This document shows, piece after piece, positions 51,173 to 60,629 of a stretch of DNA of 61,340 bases. The translations under genes and the position numbers were made by a program. Origin of the DNA: Methanothermobacter sp049720995 (GTDB taxonomy: Archaea; Methanobacteriota; Methanobacteria; Methanobacteriales; Methanothermobacteraceae); the NCBI RefSeq assembly GCF_049720995.1, contig NZ_JBNASF010000008.1:1-61340 (forward strand). Direction: 5' to 3'. The notes under the pieces were generated by a model that saw only the letters and a list, made by a program, of their open reading frames with translations, was not told the origin of the DNA and made no database searches. Positions within the stretch are counted from its first letter, which is position 1, and the number at the start of each line of letters is the position of its first letter.

Positions 51173-51358
51173 ATGAAGTTCTTAAAAGATGAAGCCGGAC
51201 AGGGCGCAGCTGAATACATACTGCTCTTCGGTGGTGTAATCGTAATAGCAATCGTCGCACTACTAATCTACAGAGCATACTTCAGCAGATCAAACCTCAA
51301 CGCCGCACAGGACATAAACAACGTCAGGACAAACGTCAACACAGGTGCAGGAATCTAA
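51173..51358 (+). CDS. Class III signal peptide pilin, copy 2
   Basis: 61 residues: MKFLKDEAGQGAAEYILLFG with cleavage predicted before QGAAEY, hydrophobic helix, and a soluble tail NAAQDINNVRTNVNTGAGI. The hydrophobic half is almost the same as copy 1. It has a clear promoter and GGAGGTG site, so it is probably the strongest expressed. The next pilin begins within its 3' end. Confidence 0.88.
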   Translation: MKFLKDEAGQGAAEYILLFGGVIVIAIVALLIYRAYFSRSNLNAAQDINNVRTNVNTGAGI

Positions 51359-51545
51359 GAGCAGGATTAAATTGTTGATCGAGGAAGAGGCCCAGATAAG
51401 CGCTGAAATGATACTGATCGTAGGAGCACTACTGGTAATAGTCATAGCCGTAGGCTCCTACATATTCAACATTTCCGGATCAATAGCTGGAAACATCAGT
51501 GAAGTAATCAACACAGCCCGTGACACCACGATCAACAGACTCTGA
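51345..51545 (+). CDS. Pilin-like class III signal peptide protein, divergent
   Basis: 66 residues. The signal EEEAQISAEMILIVGALLVI again has Glu-Ala before Gln and a Met/Ile-rich helix; the tail is ISGSIAGNISEVINTARD. A GTG at 51345 overlaps the previous pilin by 14 bases; a TTG at 51372 is another possible start. It is co-transcribed with copy 2, perhaps as a minor subunit. Confidence 0.75.
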   Translation: MQESKSRIKLLIEEEAQISAEMILIVGALLVIVIAVGSYIFNISGSIAGNISEVINTARDTTINRL

Positions 51546-51571
51546 TTAAAATTCTTTTCTTAAAATTTTTA
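51544..51571 (+). terminator. T-rich end of the pilin operon
   Basis: ATTCTTTTCTTAAAATTTTTAAA follows the stop codon. Confidence 0.4.
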
Positions 51572-51689
51572 AATTGTATTTGAATTATACTGCTATTTTT
51601 AAATTAAGTTACTCACTATCATAACCAACTGAAAATCCAGATAAACACCGCTCAATACTTCTGTAACCACAAACACCCCCCCCTGAGAC

Positions 51690-51740
51690 CTCAATGAATG
51701 ATACTATATGGCCCATGACGCTACAATCAAACTATGATTA
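51690..51740 (+). pseudogene. 3' remnant of a pilin gene
   Basis: GCCCATGACGCTACAATCAA followed by ACTATGATTAA aligns to the 3' end of the pilin at 51345-51545 (GCCCGTGACACCACGATCAA, then ACTCTGATTAA) with a few changes and one 3-base gap. No start or hydrophobic core is left. Confidence 0.6.
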
Positions 51741-51746
51741 ACCTCT

Positions 51747-53777
51747 TCAAAAATTCTTAAGTATATAAACCTTTATTTCTGGATTTTCATAAACCAGGAT
51801 GAAACTGTCATCAGGAACTCCCAGTAAAAGCCTTAAGAGCAGTGAGTTCCTGTATTTTCTGTTCATGAGGTACATTGCACCATCCATTTCCACCACTGAA
51901 CTCTTTCCTGAAGGATCGATAACCTCCTCCTCAATGCGGTTTCCCCTAACCCATATCCTGGAGTATATATCCCCTGAAACCGTGTAACTTCCATCCAATC
52001 TGACGGCCATGCTGCTGATCATCTGATCCGGAATCACAATGACTATTTCACGTGAATTGAGAGGGTGTGTGAGGCTGATTACCCTGAGGGCATCTTCCTC
52101 ATTAAGACCGTACTTCTTCACCAGCACATCTCTGGCCTGGGATCTGTTAAGGGAAAGGATCTCATCCATTATCCTGAGGGACCCTGCACTGTCGCCTGTA
52201 TAGTTCTCAAGGAGAAGGTATGCCTCATCACCGGAGTTGGAAAGCATCCTCAGAACATTTACAGATAGCGTCGTGTTGTCAGACGAAAGGGCCCGGCTGA
52301 TCCAGTAGTCCCTTGCAGTTGATGGTATCCCCGGGTCAATGGACGGCCCATACCACAGAGCTCTGGCTGGTATGGTCTCAATGTAGGCCAGCCTGCCGTC
52401 ATAAAGAACCGGTCTATCTGCTTCTGATGTGTAGAAGTGGCCATAACTCCATTCAGTTACTATAACTGAATCAGTGGAAGTATTTTCAGCTATCCACTTT
52501 GCTGATTCCTCAAAGTAGTCATCATACCCGGGTTTCAGATCTCCAAGCATCCCCCATGATATGAAAACCTGGACCAGAACCAGTACCATGATGATAGAGG
52601 AGACAGCTATTTTAATCTGTTTAAAAGTCCTGTTGGGGGAATGTTCTGTCACCATACCTGTTAATATCCCTGCGGATATCGAAAGGGGCTGTATAAGGAA
52701 CATGATGAACCTTACACCCTTCATTAGCATCAGTGCCCCTGTCAGGATCCAGAGGGAGAGTATGATAATCAGGATTCCCGGTTCAGTGTCACGTCCACAG
52801 ATAAGGTACAGTGGAATTCCAGAGCCTCCCATAATAATCAGCAGAGGTGATACGTACCTCAGGATTTTATCAGGGGATGCTGGCTGAAGTTCCGCCACTG
52901 TGGCATATGAATCAGGCCATGGATACCATAACGTGGAGCTCATGAGATCAGGTAATCTTAGAGGTGCCATGAAAAGTTTAATGAGTTCAAGCCGGTTCAG
53001 AAGTACCAGAAGAACAAAAAGAACAGCGAATGCTGGAATGAATATCTCCATCATATCCCTCATTTTTTCAGTGCCTCTAAACATCACCAGACAAACCAAA
53101 AACGCTGCAAAAAGTATGTAAAACATTATCTGCCAGCCACTCCATGTGACTGAGAATAGAAAAAGGAACAGCCCCGCGCATGATGATAGGAGGATCCTGC
53201 TTTTTTCACTGCAATCTGCCTCAGCAAGAAACAGGAGCACAGTTAGTGGAACTGTGATAATAAGCATGTCAGTATCATAGAATCCATAAACAGTTTTAAT
53301 AAGATAGAAGGGTGCTGAAACAATGAGCACGCCTGCCACAAATCCAGGGAAGTTCCCGTAAAATCTTCTTACAATGAGAAAACATACCATTCCCGCAAGT
53401 GGAGCTGTGAAGGCCGGCATGATAAGACAGATTTCACGTAGAGTTACCGGTGAAAATGCGCTGATCAGTGCATATAAGGTTGAGACCATGATGGGAAGCA
53501 GTGGGGGGTAGTCCAGAGGAACACCTGGAGGATAATATGAGTGAAGATCCCATGGCATCCCATCAATCACAGCATCACCCATGTGCCCCCCTGATACGAG
53601 GTTCTCTGTGAGGCGGTAATTGTAATAGGAGTCGCTCTCCTGAAAATACTGCAGTCCGTTTTCGTCGGTATACAGTGGATCATCAAAGAAAGCATTTTCC
53701 ATCCTCAGAAAGAATCCAAGAAAGAATATAACTGCAATTAAAATAATTGAAATCCTCAAATCCCTCCCCCACATCAC
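51747..53777 (-). CDS. aglB: STT3-type oligosaccharyltransferase (AglB-like), copy 2
   Basis: 676 residues with about 13 hydrophobic helices in the N-terminal 420 residues and an extracellular C-terminal domain. The catalytic acidic motif is ESDSYYNYR near 47, and the acceptor-binding WWDYG equivalent is TEWSYGHFYTS near 430. It transfers a lipid-linked glycan onto Asn of exported proteins. It overlaps the upstream STT3 gene by four bases, so both are coupled. Which glycan or acceptor class each copy serves is unknown. Confidence 0.88.
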   Translation of the reverse strand: MMWGRDLRISIILIAVIFFLGFFLRMENAFFDDPLYTDENGLQYFQESDSYYNYRLTENLVSGGHMGDAVIDGMPWDLHSYYPPGVPLDYPPLLPIMVSTLYALISAFSPVTLREICLIMPAFTAPLAGMVCFLIVRRFYGNFPGFVAGVLIVSAPFYLIKTVYGFYDTDMLIITVPLTVLLFLAEADCSEKSRILLSSCAGLFLFLFSVTWSGWQIMFYILFAAFLVCLVMFRGTEKMRDMMEIFIPAFAVLFVLLVLLNRLELIKLFMAPLRLPDLMSSTLWYPWPDSYATVAELQPASPDKILRYVSPLLIIMGGSGIPLYLICGRDTEPGILIIILSLWILTGALMLMKGVRFIMFLIQPLSISAGILTGMVTEHSPNRTFKQIKIAVSSIIMVLVLVQVFISWGMLGDLKPGYDDYFEESAKWIAENTSTDSVIVTEWSYGHFYTSEADRPVLYDGRLAYIETIPARALWYGPSIDPGIPSTARDYWISRALSSDNTTLSVNVLRMLSNSGDEAYLLLENYTGDSAGSLRIMDEILSLNRSQARDVLVKKYGLNEEDALRVISLTHPLNSREIVIVIPDQMISSMAVRLDGSYTVSGDIYSRIWVRGNRIEEEVIDPSGKSSVVEMDGAMYLMNRKYRNSLLLRLLLGVPDDSFILVYENPEIKVYILKNF

Positions 53778-55888
53778 CTCAACCCCCAGATGGTTACATA
53801 ACCATTTCTGTATATCCTTCTGAAGTGGTCGCTTTCCTCCCCGAGGAGCACAAGTTTTACAAAAAGGGAATCTTCAAATCTCCTATCTATAATTATAGCC
53901 TCCCCTTCCTCTGGGAAAAATATAACAGAAAAATTACTTGATTTTTCAACATCAAATCTTTTCACAGAGTTCCCATTCTTTATTATGAAACGGTAGGGTC
54001 TCTTACCCATCCATAATCCTTCATCAACCGATTTCAGCATTTCAGAGCTCGTGGTATCCACCACCTTATAGAGTGGCCTGGGGGTAAGTGAGCTGAAGCT
54101 CCATGAGCCATAATAAAGGTACCAGTACCCTATGTACCTCATGCCACCGGTTGTTAGAATAACATAGTTCACCCTCTCTGGATGGGTGTATCCGAGGAGT
54201 TCATCTGCAAATCCACTTTCAAGACCGTAAGTTGTGGTGAGAATTTTCTCCGCAGATTTTCTGTCGACACCAAGGATATCGTTGAGTATCTTAACAGTCA
54301 GTGAAGTGTTCTCTGTCCTGTTTTCGAGAAGTGAGACTGCGGCGTCCCCTGAAGATGTGAGCATATTTAATATCCCAACAGATAAACTCTCATTGTCTGT
54401 CTCGAATGCCCTGAAAATCCAGTAGGCCCTGGGAGTATTCTGTGATCCCCCATCAAAAAGAACTGGTCTCTCTGCAGCGGCTGTGATGTAGTGACCATAG
54501 CTCCATTCAGTCACAACAACAGTGCCCTGTGGTGTTCTGTCTTTCAGAAAATCCGCCGCATCTGAAAAATCATCATTTATAAATGGAACTCTGCTGATTT
54601 CGGCAGCCTCGACGGCGGCCACTGAGAGGATGAGGATGAGGAGAAGAACCACCGGGACATCCACCCTGAAGTTCCATCTGTCACTGATGGTCCTCATATA
54701 TGAGAAGACAGCACCAAGGAATATACCTGATATGAATGTGAGGGGGGGTATTGCGAGAATACCGAAGCGAACACTGATGTAATATGCAGTAAGCCCTGAT
54801 AGCATCCATACCAGTGAAAGGGTGAGTATGAATGGGTTGAATGATGGGAGGTGTTTCCTCCTCATATTTCCCCTTATAAAGATGCTGATAATCACAAGAG
54901 AACCGAAAACGCCGAATCCCAGGTTGAGGGGTCCCGCGGCGGAGAGGAACACCTCCGCTGAGGGGTGGTCAAGTTCCGAGACCGACTCATAGATATCAGG
55001 CCATGGCCCCGTTGATGATGTTGAATCAAGGATGCAAAGCGGGCTGAGCCCTGAAAGCTGCTGGGGACCATTGAATAATCCTATCAGAAGAATTGCCAGT
55101 AAAACCGGGAGGAAGAGCCTCTCAATGCACTGAAAATCAAGGGTTCCCCTCCTAAAGGATACGATTGAATAGATAAAGGCCGATGCAAGGGTAACATAGA
55201 ACATGAACGGCCACCCTGTCCATGAAAGGGAGAAAAGCAACATTGAAACCGCGAAAAGCACCCCTGAAGCTATGTAGACATGTTTATCCCTGGATTCTAC
55301 CACGCTTGTGTAGAAAAGCACAATTAAAGCTGGCATCAGACAGTTGAACATATCTGTATCAAAAAAGCCCGGAAGCGTCCTTGCAAAGTAGAGGGGCGCT
55401 GTGACCATCAGGATACCGCCTGCGAACCCCGCAGCATCGCCAGCATACTTTCTGATTAGAAAGAACATGACAGTACCTGCAAAGGGTGCCACAACAGCGG
55501 GTAACCAGAAGCAGAGCTCATAGAGGCTCATATCAGTGAAGGGATAAAGAAGCCGGTAGAACATTATAGAAACCCATGATATCACCGGTGGGTAATCAGC
55601 GGGTCTTCCTGGAGGGTAATAGGAATATGAGTCCCACGGGATGCCAGATCTCAGTGTATCGCCAGGATGCCCGTTTTTCAGGTAGTTCTCTGTGATGCGG
55701 TAGTTGTAGTAGGAGTCCAGTTCATACATGTAGGGGAGGCCCTGATCATCTGTGAGATATGCCCTCTCAGTCCCATTAACGTCCCCGAGACAAACAGTAT
55801 CAGCTCTCAGGATGAAACCTGTGAAGAATATGAGTACCATCATAATGAAGATCTTCACATTTTCATTGACTTCCAGGAAAAACACCAC
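53774..55888 (-). CDS. aglB: STT3-type oligosaccharyltransferase (AglB-like), copy 1
   Basis: 704 residues. Same layout: signal-like first helix, ELDSYYNYRITENYL near 57, DTDMFN in a later loop, and TEWSYGHYITAAAERPVL in the C-terminal part. The upstream loop DIYESVSELDHPS is also conserved between the copies. Both copies have WSYG where the classical motif has WWDYG, a variant seen in some archaeal AglB proteins. It lies about 3 kb from the pilin genes, which are likely clients. Confidence 0.88.
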   Translation of the reverse strand: MVFFLEVNENVKIFIMMVLIFFTGFILRADTVCLGDVNGTERAYLTDDQGLPYMYELDSYYNYRITENYLKNGHPGDTLRSGIPWDSYSYYPPGRPADYPPVISWVSIMFYRLLYPFTDMSLYELCFWLPAVVAPFAGTVMFFLIRKYAGDAAGFAGGILMVTAPLYFARTLPGFFDTDMFNCLMPALIVLFYTSVVESRDKHVYIASGVLFAVSMLLFSLSWTGWPFMFYVTLASAFIYSIVSFRRGTLDFQCIERLFLPVLLAILLIGLFNGPQQLSGLSPLCILDSTSSTGPWPDIYESVSELDHPSAEVFLSAAGPLNLGFGVFGSLVIISIFIRGNMRRKHLPSFNPFILTLSLVWMLSGLTAYYISVRFGILAIPPLTFISGIFLGAVFSYMRTISDRWNFRVDVPVVLLLILILSVAAVEAAEISRVPFINDDFSDAADFLKDRTPQGTVVVTEWSYGHYITAAAERPVLFDGGSQNTPRAYWIFRAFETDNESLSVGILNMLTSSGDAAVSLLENRTENTSLTVKILNDILGVDRKSAEKILTTTYGLESGFADELLGYTHPERVNYVILTTGGMRYIGYWYLYYGSWSFSSLTPRPLYKVVDTTSSEMLKSVDEGLWMGKRPYRFIIKNGNSVKRFDVEKSSNFSVIFFPEEGEAIIIDRRFEDSLFVKLVLLGEESDHFRRIYRNGYVTIWGLR

Positions 55889-56416
55889 CTATTCAAGACC
55901 ATAGAGTGATGGATTCATCCGGGGTATCATTGCCATGAGGACGCACTGTTCTGTATTTCCAATACGGTCAAGGAGGCCATGGGAGAGGAAACTCACAGCA
56001 CCCCTCTTCCTGCCCAGTTCATCCACTCCGGTGAGTTCATCCATAACGTCCCCCACCTCCCTGCCTGAGATGACCTCCTCAACCACTGAAGGGGGGTATT
56101 CAAAACCCGCGCTCACCCCCAGTGTTACCTGATCGCCATCATATATGGCACACCACTGAAGATCCACAAATCCCGTTATTGTCCCAGGTACCCTGTGAAG
56201 ACCTGACTCGATGCCAACACTCAGCTCACAGTTGCTGAAAGCCCCTCTTGCACGGTTGATGGCACCCTCCACAGTCTCCTCAAGACCTACTGGCTGATCA
56301 GATACTCCTGAGTCAACCTCAACTCCCCTGACCTCAACTTCATCGAATATCTTCCCAAGGACATTCTCTGTGGCCCTAACCTTAACAGGATTTATTGATC
56401 CCACATTAACCCTCAT
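55889..56416 (-). CDS. DUF84 NTP phosphatase (inosine/xanthosine triphosphatase)
   Basis: 175 residues. N-terminal VGSINPVKVRATENVL with the phosphate-binding Asn-Pro-Val-Lys, then SVGIESGLHR and GVSDQPVG. Members of this group (YjjX) remove deaminated purine triphosphates. It sits right next to STT3 copy 1, one base apart, probably by chance. Confidence 0.88.
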   Translation of the reverse strand: MRVNVGSINPVKVRATENVLGKIFDEVEVRGVEVDSGVSDQPVGLEETVEGAINRARGAFSNCELSVGIESGLHRVPGTITGFVDLQWCAIYDGDQVTLGVSAGFEYPPSVVEEVISGREVGDVMDELTGVDELGRKRGAVSFLSHGLLDRIGNTEQCVLMAMIPRMNPSLYGLE

Positions 56417-56432
56417 GGAAACACCCCGAGAT

Positions 56433-56933
56433 TCACCGATTTCTCTTCCTCTTTATGGCATGGCGTATCCTCTCAAGCAGATGACCCATCCTGTCTATCT
56501 CACCCCTCCTTATCCTGGTGGATGAGATGGGTATACCATCATCTGCGGGTACCATGTCAATGGTTATGATATCAAGTTCCCTGAACCCCTTCCTTTTTCT
56601 TATCTCATTTATCTCATGGGCAACCGGCTCGGTCTCCCTGCTCACCACTATGGCATCGAAGCGTTCATCTGTAACTGTGGTGCCGTAGGGGTCCTCCAGT
56701 CTCATTATATGGTACTCGGTATCCTTATCTGAAAGATAATCCTCAAGATTCTTCATCCTGACACTGCATGGTTCTATATCGTCTCCCTTTGCCGATGCAA
56801 ATTCATCTGACGTCACACCGATCATCACGGTATTCCCTACACGGAATGCCTCATCAAGGAGTCTTCTGTGGCCCTTATGAAATCTGTCAAAGGTTCCCCC
56901 AACAGCAACAAGTGAGTACTTCTTTACCTTCAT
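56433..56933 (-). CDS. coaD: Phosphopantetheine adenylyltransferase (archaeal CoaD)
   Basis: About 166 residues from MKVKKYSLVAVGGTFDRFHKGH, which contains the nucleotidyltransferase HxGH. ISSTRIRRGE is the ATP-binding motif. It makes dephospho-CoA from 4'-phosphopantetheine. A TTG start at 56954 is also open and better placed for the promoter at about 56985, so the start is not settled. Confidence 0.9.
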   Translation of the reverse strand: MKVKKYSLVAVGGTFDRFHKGHRRLLDEAFRVGNTVMIGVTSDEFASAKGDDIEPCSVRMKNLEDYLSDKDTEYHIMRLEDPYGTTVTDERFDAIVVSRETEPVAHEINEIRKRKGFRELDIITIDMVPADDGIPISSTRIRRGEIDRMGHLLERIRHAIKRKRNR

Positions 56934-57008
56934 CCTATCATCTTCAGAAGCCAATACCCTAATTATGTTGGAGTTAAATTTATATTATGCGGACACCCTC
57001 CTATGGCC

Positions 57009-57020
57009 ACTTTAAGTGCA
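57009..57020 (+). promoter_or_regulatory. TATA-like box of the radical SAM gene
   Basis: ACTTTAAGTGCA lies about 28 bases before ATG 57043 and there is no ribosome binding site, so the mRNA is probably leaderless. Confidence 0.4.
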
Positions 57021-57042
57021 ATGACTTTGTAAATTATAGACC

Positions 57043-58611
57043 ATGCAGCTTCGGGAATACAATGTCATCATCAAGAACCCGCGCATGGTTGATGTCAGGG
57101 TCGCATCCTGTTACCCCGGGCCCTACAGGACCGCCATGTCATCACTCGGTTATCATATAATATATCATCTTATAAATTCAAGGGAGGATGCATGGTGTGA
57201 GCGGGTGATACACCCCTATAAACGAAGCCTTGAATCTGGAAGTCCGCTGAGGGACTTTGATATAATCAGCTTCACCGTGCACTACGAGGAGGACTATTTC
57301 AGGATCCTCCAGATGCTGAGAGATGGCGGTGTCTCGCCAAGGAGGGATGGGCGTGATGGACCCCTGGTAATCGCGGGAGGACCCTGCATAACATCCAACC
57401 CCCTTCCTCTCTCAGATTTTATTGACCTCTTCATAATAGGTGAGGCTGAGCCTGTGCTCAACAGATTGATCGACAGGTACCTTGAGCTGAATGATCCTCG
57501 CCGTGAAATTGATGAATTCATGGACATAAGGGGTGTTTACATCCCCGACAACCCTGCAGAAAGGGTCATTGTTGAGGATATGGACAGGGCATGTCACCCT
57601 GTGAGACAGATAGTTCCCGTCACAGATGATAAAAACATGGTCCCCTCACTCGGAAGATCATTCCTCCTGGGTGTTTCAAGGGGGTGTTCACGGGGCTGCC
57701 GTTTCTGCATGTCCGGCTACCTCTACCGTCCAAAGCGTGAGACATCACTCACCAGGCTCCTGGATGTTGCAGAGAAGGGCCGTGCCGCCACGGGTTACAG
57801 TAAGGTATCACTTATAGGTGCTGCTGCCTCTGACTATTCACGTATAGATGAACTCTCCTCCAGACTCGTGGATATGGATTTCATGGTTTCAATGCCATCA
57901 CTCAGAATAGAATCACTATCACCCCACCTCATGGATACACTGCTTGAAGGGGGACTTAAAACAGTTACAGTGGCACCAGAATCAACCCTTAAATTGCGAA
58001 GAAAACTTAACAAGCCCATAAGCGATAGCATGATATTTAAAAAAACAGAGGAAGCTATAAGAAGGGGTTTGCGTGTTAAAATGTACTTCCTTACAGGCAC
58101 CCCTGGTGAGTCGGATGCGGACCTTGAGGATCTGGCGCGCCTCATACGTGAACTCCATGAAATAAGAAGGGGGATGGTTACCTTCAGCATCAACCCCCTC
58201 ATTCCCAAACCACACACCCCCCTCCAGTGGATGGAATATGATATGAGGAAAATGAAGAGGAAGATCAAACTTCTGAGGAAACTCACAGGGGGTATTCCTG
58301 TTAAATTTGGAAGTCCCCGCAGTGGACTTATACAGTATGTGCTCTCCACAGGAGGACCTGAAACTGGGGAAATCATTGAGAGGGCCTCCTTTTCAAAGGT
58401 ACCCCCAAGGGAATGGGAGCTCCGCTGCAGCAAGAGAAACCCCGGCGATGCTCTTCCCTGGGATAACATCAACCTGGGGCTGAGGAAGGACTTCCTCATG
58501 AAAGAATACATTAGGATGAAGGAGGAGAAAGTAACACCATGGTGTGAGGAGTCAGGATGCCATGGATGCATGGATAGCTGTTCATGGCAGCAGGAAGGGC
58601 GATTAAGATGA
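57043..58611 (+). CDS. Radical SAM protein with N-terminal B12-binding-like domain
   Basis: 522 residues. The radical SAM cluster is C215-x3-C219-x2-C222 in CSRGCRFCMSGYLYRP. The first 190 residues resemble a cobalamin-binding-like domain (SFTVHYEEDYFRILQML, then VIAGGPCITSNPLPLSDFID). The SAM barrel contains APESTLKLRRKLNKP and TPGESDADLEDL. The C-terminus adds a Cys cluster CEESGCHGCMDSC. Similar archaeal proteins are annotated only as radical SAM; the reaction is unknown. It shares a four-base overlap with the aminotransferase. Confidence 0.82.
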   Translation: MQLREYNVIIKNPRMVDVRVASCYPGPYRTAMSSLGYHIIYHLINSREDAWCERVIHPYKRSLESGSPLRDFDIISFTVHYEEDYFRILQMLRDGGVSPRRDGRDGPLVIAGGPCITSNPLPLSDFIDLFIIGEAEPVLNRLIDRYLELNDPRREIDEFMDIRGVYIPDNPAERVIVEDMDRACHPVRQIVPVTDDKNMVPSLGRSFLLGVSRGCSRGCRFCMSGYLYRPKRETSLTRLLDVAEKGRAATGYSKVSLIGAAASDYSRIDELSSRLVDMDFMVSMPSLRIESLSPHLMDTLLEGGLKTVTVAPESTLKLRRKLNKPISDSMIFKKTEEAIRRGLRVKMYFLTGTPGESDADLEDLARLIRELHEIRRGMVTFSINPLIPKPHTPLQWMEYDMRKMKRKIKLLRKLTGGIPVKFGSPRSGLIQYVLSTGGPETGEIIERASFSKVPPREWELRCSKRNPGDALPWDNINLGLRKDFLMKEYIRMKEEKVTPWCEESGCHGCMDSCSWQQEGRLR

Positions 58612-59726
58612 CAGAATTTGCTTCAAGAATAAGGGACATAAGGCTTTCAGAGATAAGGAAAATGTTTGAAGTTGCAGGTGAGGACACAATAAATCTCGGG
58701 ATAGGTGAACCTGATTTCAATGTACCTGAACATGTGAGGGAAGCCCTCAAGGGGGCTGTGGACGAGGGACTGACACACTACACATCAAACAGGGGTATGG
58801 ATGAACTCAGAGAGGCCATTTCAGAGAAACTCAAAACAGAAAATAGAGTCCACGTTGAACCTGAATCAATAATAGTAACCGTTGGTGCCAGTGAAGCGAT
58901 ATTCATGTGCACACAGGCCCTTCTTGATAGGGGGGACCATGCACTGATACCTGACCCTGGTTTCCTATCATACGACGCCTGTGTGAAGCTGGCAGAGGCC
59001 ATAAGCGTACCGGTGCCCCTCAGTATGGAGGATGAATTTTCCATGACCCCTGAAAGGGTTGAATCGCTGATCACAGACAACACAGGGGTCATAATAATGA
59101 ACTCACCATCCAATCCAACAGGTAGCGTCATGGGTAAGGATGACATTAAGGGGGTTGCTGAAATAGCAGAGGACAGGGATCTCATCATAATCTCAGATGA
59201 AATCTATGAAAAGATCATATATGATGGAAAACATTACAGCCCCGCCCGTTTCACAGATAACGCGCTGGTCATCAATGGCTTCTCCAAGACCTATGCCATG
59301 ACAGGACTCAGGATAGGTTACGTTGCCGGCCGTGAGGACATAATTGAGGAGCTTCTTAAGGTTCACCAGTATAATACCGCCTGCGCGCCATCTGTGTCGC
59401 AGGTTGCTGCTCTTGCAGCCCTCAGGGGCCCCCAGGACTGCGTGAATGAGATGGTGGAGGAGTTCAGAAGGAGGCGTGACCTGATGTTCAGATCCCTCCA
59501 TGAAATGGGGCTGGAGTGCATGCTTCCAGGCGGTGCATTCTACATGTTCCCACACGTGGGGGACTCCAGAGGTTTTACAGAAAATGCACTTGATGCTGGT
59601 GTTGCAGTTGTTCCAGGATCTGCATTCGGAAGGGCGGGTTCAGATTATGTTAGAATGTCCTATGCAACATCCTATGAGCTTATCGAAGAGGCAATGGCCC
59701 GGCTTAAAACTGTCTGTGGTGTTTGA
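58608..59726 (+). CDS. Aminotransferase class I/II (aspartate aminotransferase-like)
   Basis: 372 residues from ATG 58608, whose ATGA overlaps the radical SAM stop; GGAAGGG precedes it. The PLP Lys is in INGFSKTYAMTGLRIG near 226, with SNRGMDELREAI and MNSPSNPTGSV before it. It is a typical fold-type I transaminase of the AspC/PatA group. The substrate cannot be told from sequence. Confidence 0.88.
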   Translation: MTEFASRIRDIRLSEIRKMFEVAGEDTINLGIGEPDFNVPEHVREALKGAVDEGLTHYTSNRGMDELREAISEKLKTENRVHVEPESIIVTVGASEAIFMCTQALLDRGDHALIPDPGFLSYDACVKLAEAISVPVPLSMEDEFSMTPERVESLITDNTGVIIMNSPSNPTGSVMGKDDIKGVAEIAEDRDLIIISDEIYEKIIYDGKHYSPARFTDNALVINGFSKTYAMTGLRIGYVAGREDIIEELLKVHQYNTACAPSVSQVAALAALRGPQDCVNEMVEEFRRRRDLMFRSLHEMGLECMLPGGAFYMFPHVGDSRGFTENALDAGVAVVPGSAFGRAGSDYVRMSYATSYELIEEAMARLKTVCGV

Positions 59727-59727
59727 T

Positions 59728-60624
59728 TTGGAGGAATCTGAGAGGATACGTCTTGGAAAACGCGCCGCCTTTGCCGGTATAGGTGGCAATGTACTGCTGA
59801 CCTCCCTCAATTTTCTGGTAGGTATTTCCTCAGGGAGTGTTGCGCTTGTTGCTGAGGCAGCCCACACACTTTCTGATGTACTGACATCTGTGATAACCTA
59901 TATAGGCTTCAGGATAGGGCAGCGTCCACCTGACAGGCAGCACCCCTACGGTCATGGGCGGGCTGAGGCCCTTGTAGGACTTGTTGTTGTGGTCTTTCTT
60001 GGTATAATATCCTATGAGATACTCTCTGAGGCCTACCGTAAGCTCTTCCTGGAACTGGCGCCACCAGATTACACGGCGGCCCTGATGGCTGGTTTTGGAA
60101 TAATCGCAAACATTGCAATGACCACCTACATCAGGCGTATTGGTGAAAGGATAAACAGTCCCGCGATTGTTGCAGATGCCCAGCATCAGAAGGTGGATAT
60201 ATTCTCATGCATAGCTATAATGTTAGGGGTTGCAGGTTCACACATGGGATTCAGATTCCTTGACCCCCTTGTTGCTGTGGTCATAGCGGGCCTTGTTCTC
60301 AAAACAGCCTTTGATGTTGGACGTGAGAATGTTAACAACATACTGGGGGCGGTCCCATCCCCTGAGATCATGGAGGACATAGAAAGATCAGCCATGTCTG
60401 TGAGTGGAGTTAAGGGGCTGCATGAGGTCCGTATAAACCACTTTGGACCCTATGCCTCCGTTGATCTGCACATAGAGGTTGACGGTGATATGATGCTCAG
60501 GGATGCCCACAGAATAGCCCATGATGTTGAAAGGCGAGTCATAGATGATGTTGATATAATAAAGATTGTCAATGTCCATGTCTGCCCTGTGGGAGAGAAG
60601 TCCCGGTGCCTTGAATGGTCATAG
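59728..60624 (+). CDS. Cation diffusion facilitator family transporter
   Basis: About 298 residues. Six helices: FAGIGGNVLLTSLNFLVG at the start, the helix 2 metal site VAEAAHTLSDVLTSV (HxxxD), QHPYGHGRAE, the helix 5 VADAQHQKVDIF (HxxxD), and a cytoplasmic C-terminal domain VKGLHEVRINHFGPYASVDLHIEVD. It exports divalent cations such as Zn or Mn. The TTG at 59728 sits after TGGTG and one base past the aminotransferase stop; two GTG codons at 59716 and 59719 are also possible. Confidence 0.9.
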   Translation: MEESERIRLGKRAAFAGIGGNVLLTSLNFLVGISSGSVALVAEAAHTLSDVLTSVITYIGFRIGQRPPDRQHPYGHGRAEALVGLVVVVFLGIISYEILSEAYRKLFLELAPPDYTAALMAGFGIIANIAMTTYIRRIGERINSPAIVADAQHQKVDIFSCIAIMLGVAGSHMGFRFLDPLVAVVIAGLVLKTAFDVGRENVNNILGAVPSPEIMEDIERSAMSVSGVKGLHEVRINHFGPYASVDLHIEVDGDMMLRDAHRIAHDVERRVIDDVDIIKIVNVHVCPVGEKSRCLEWS

Positions 60625-60629
60625 ATCCT

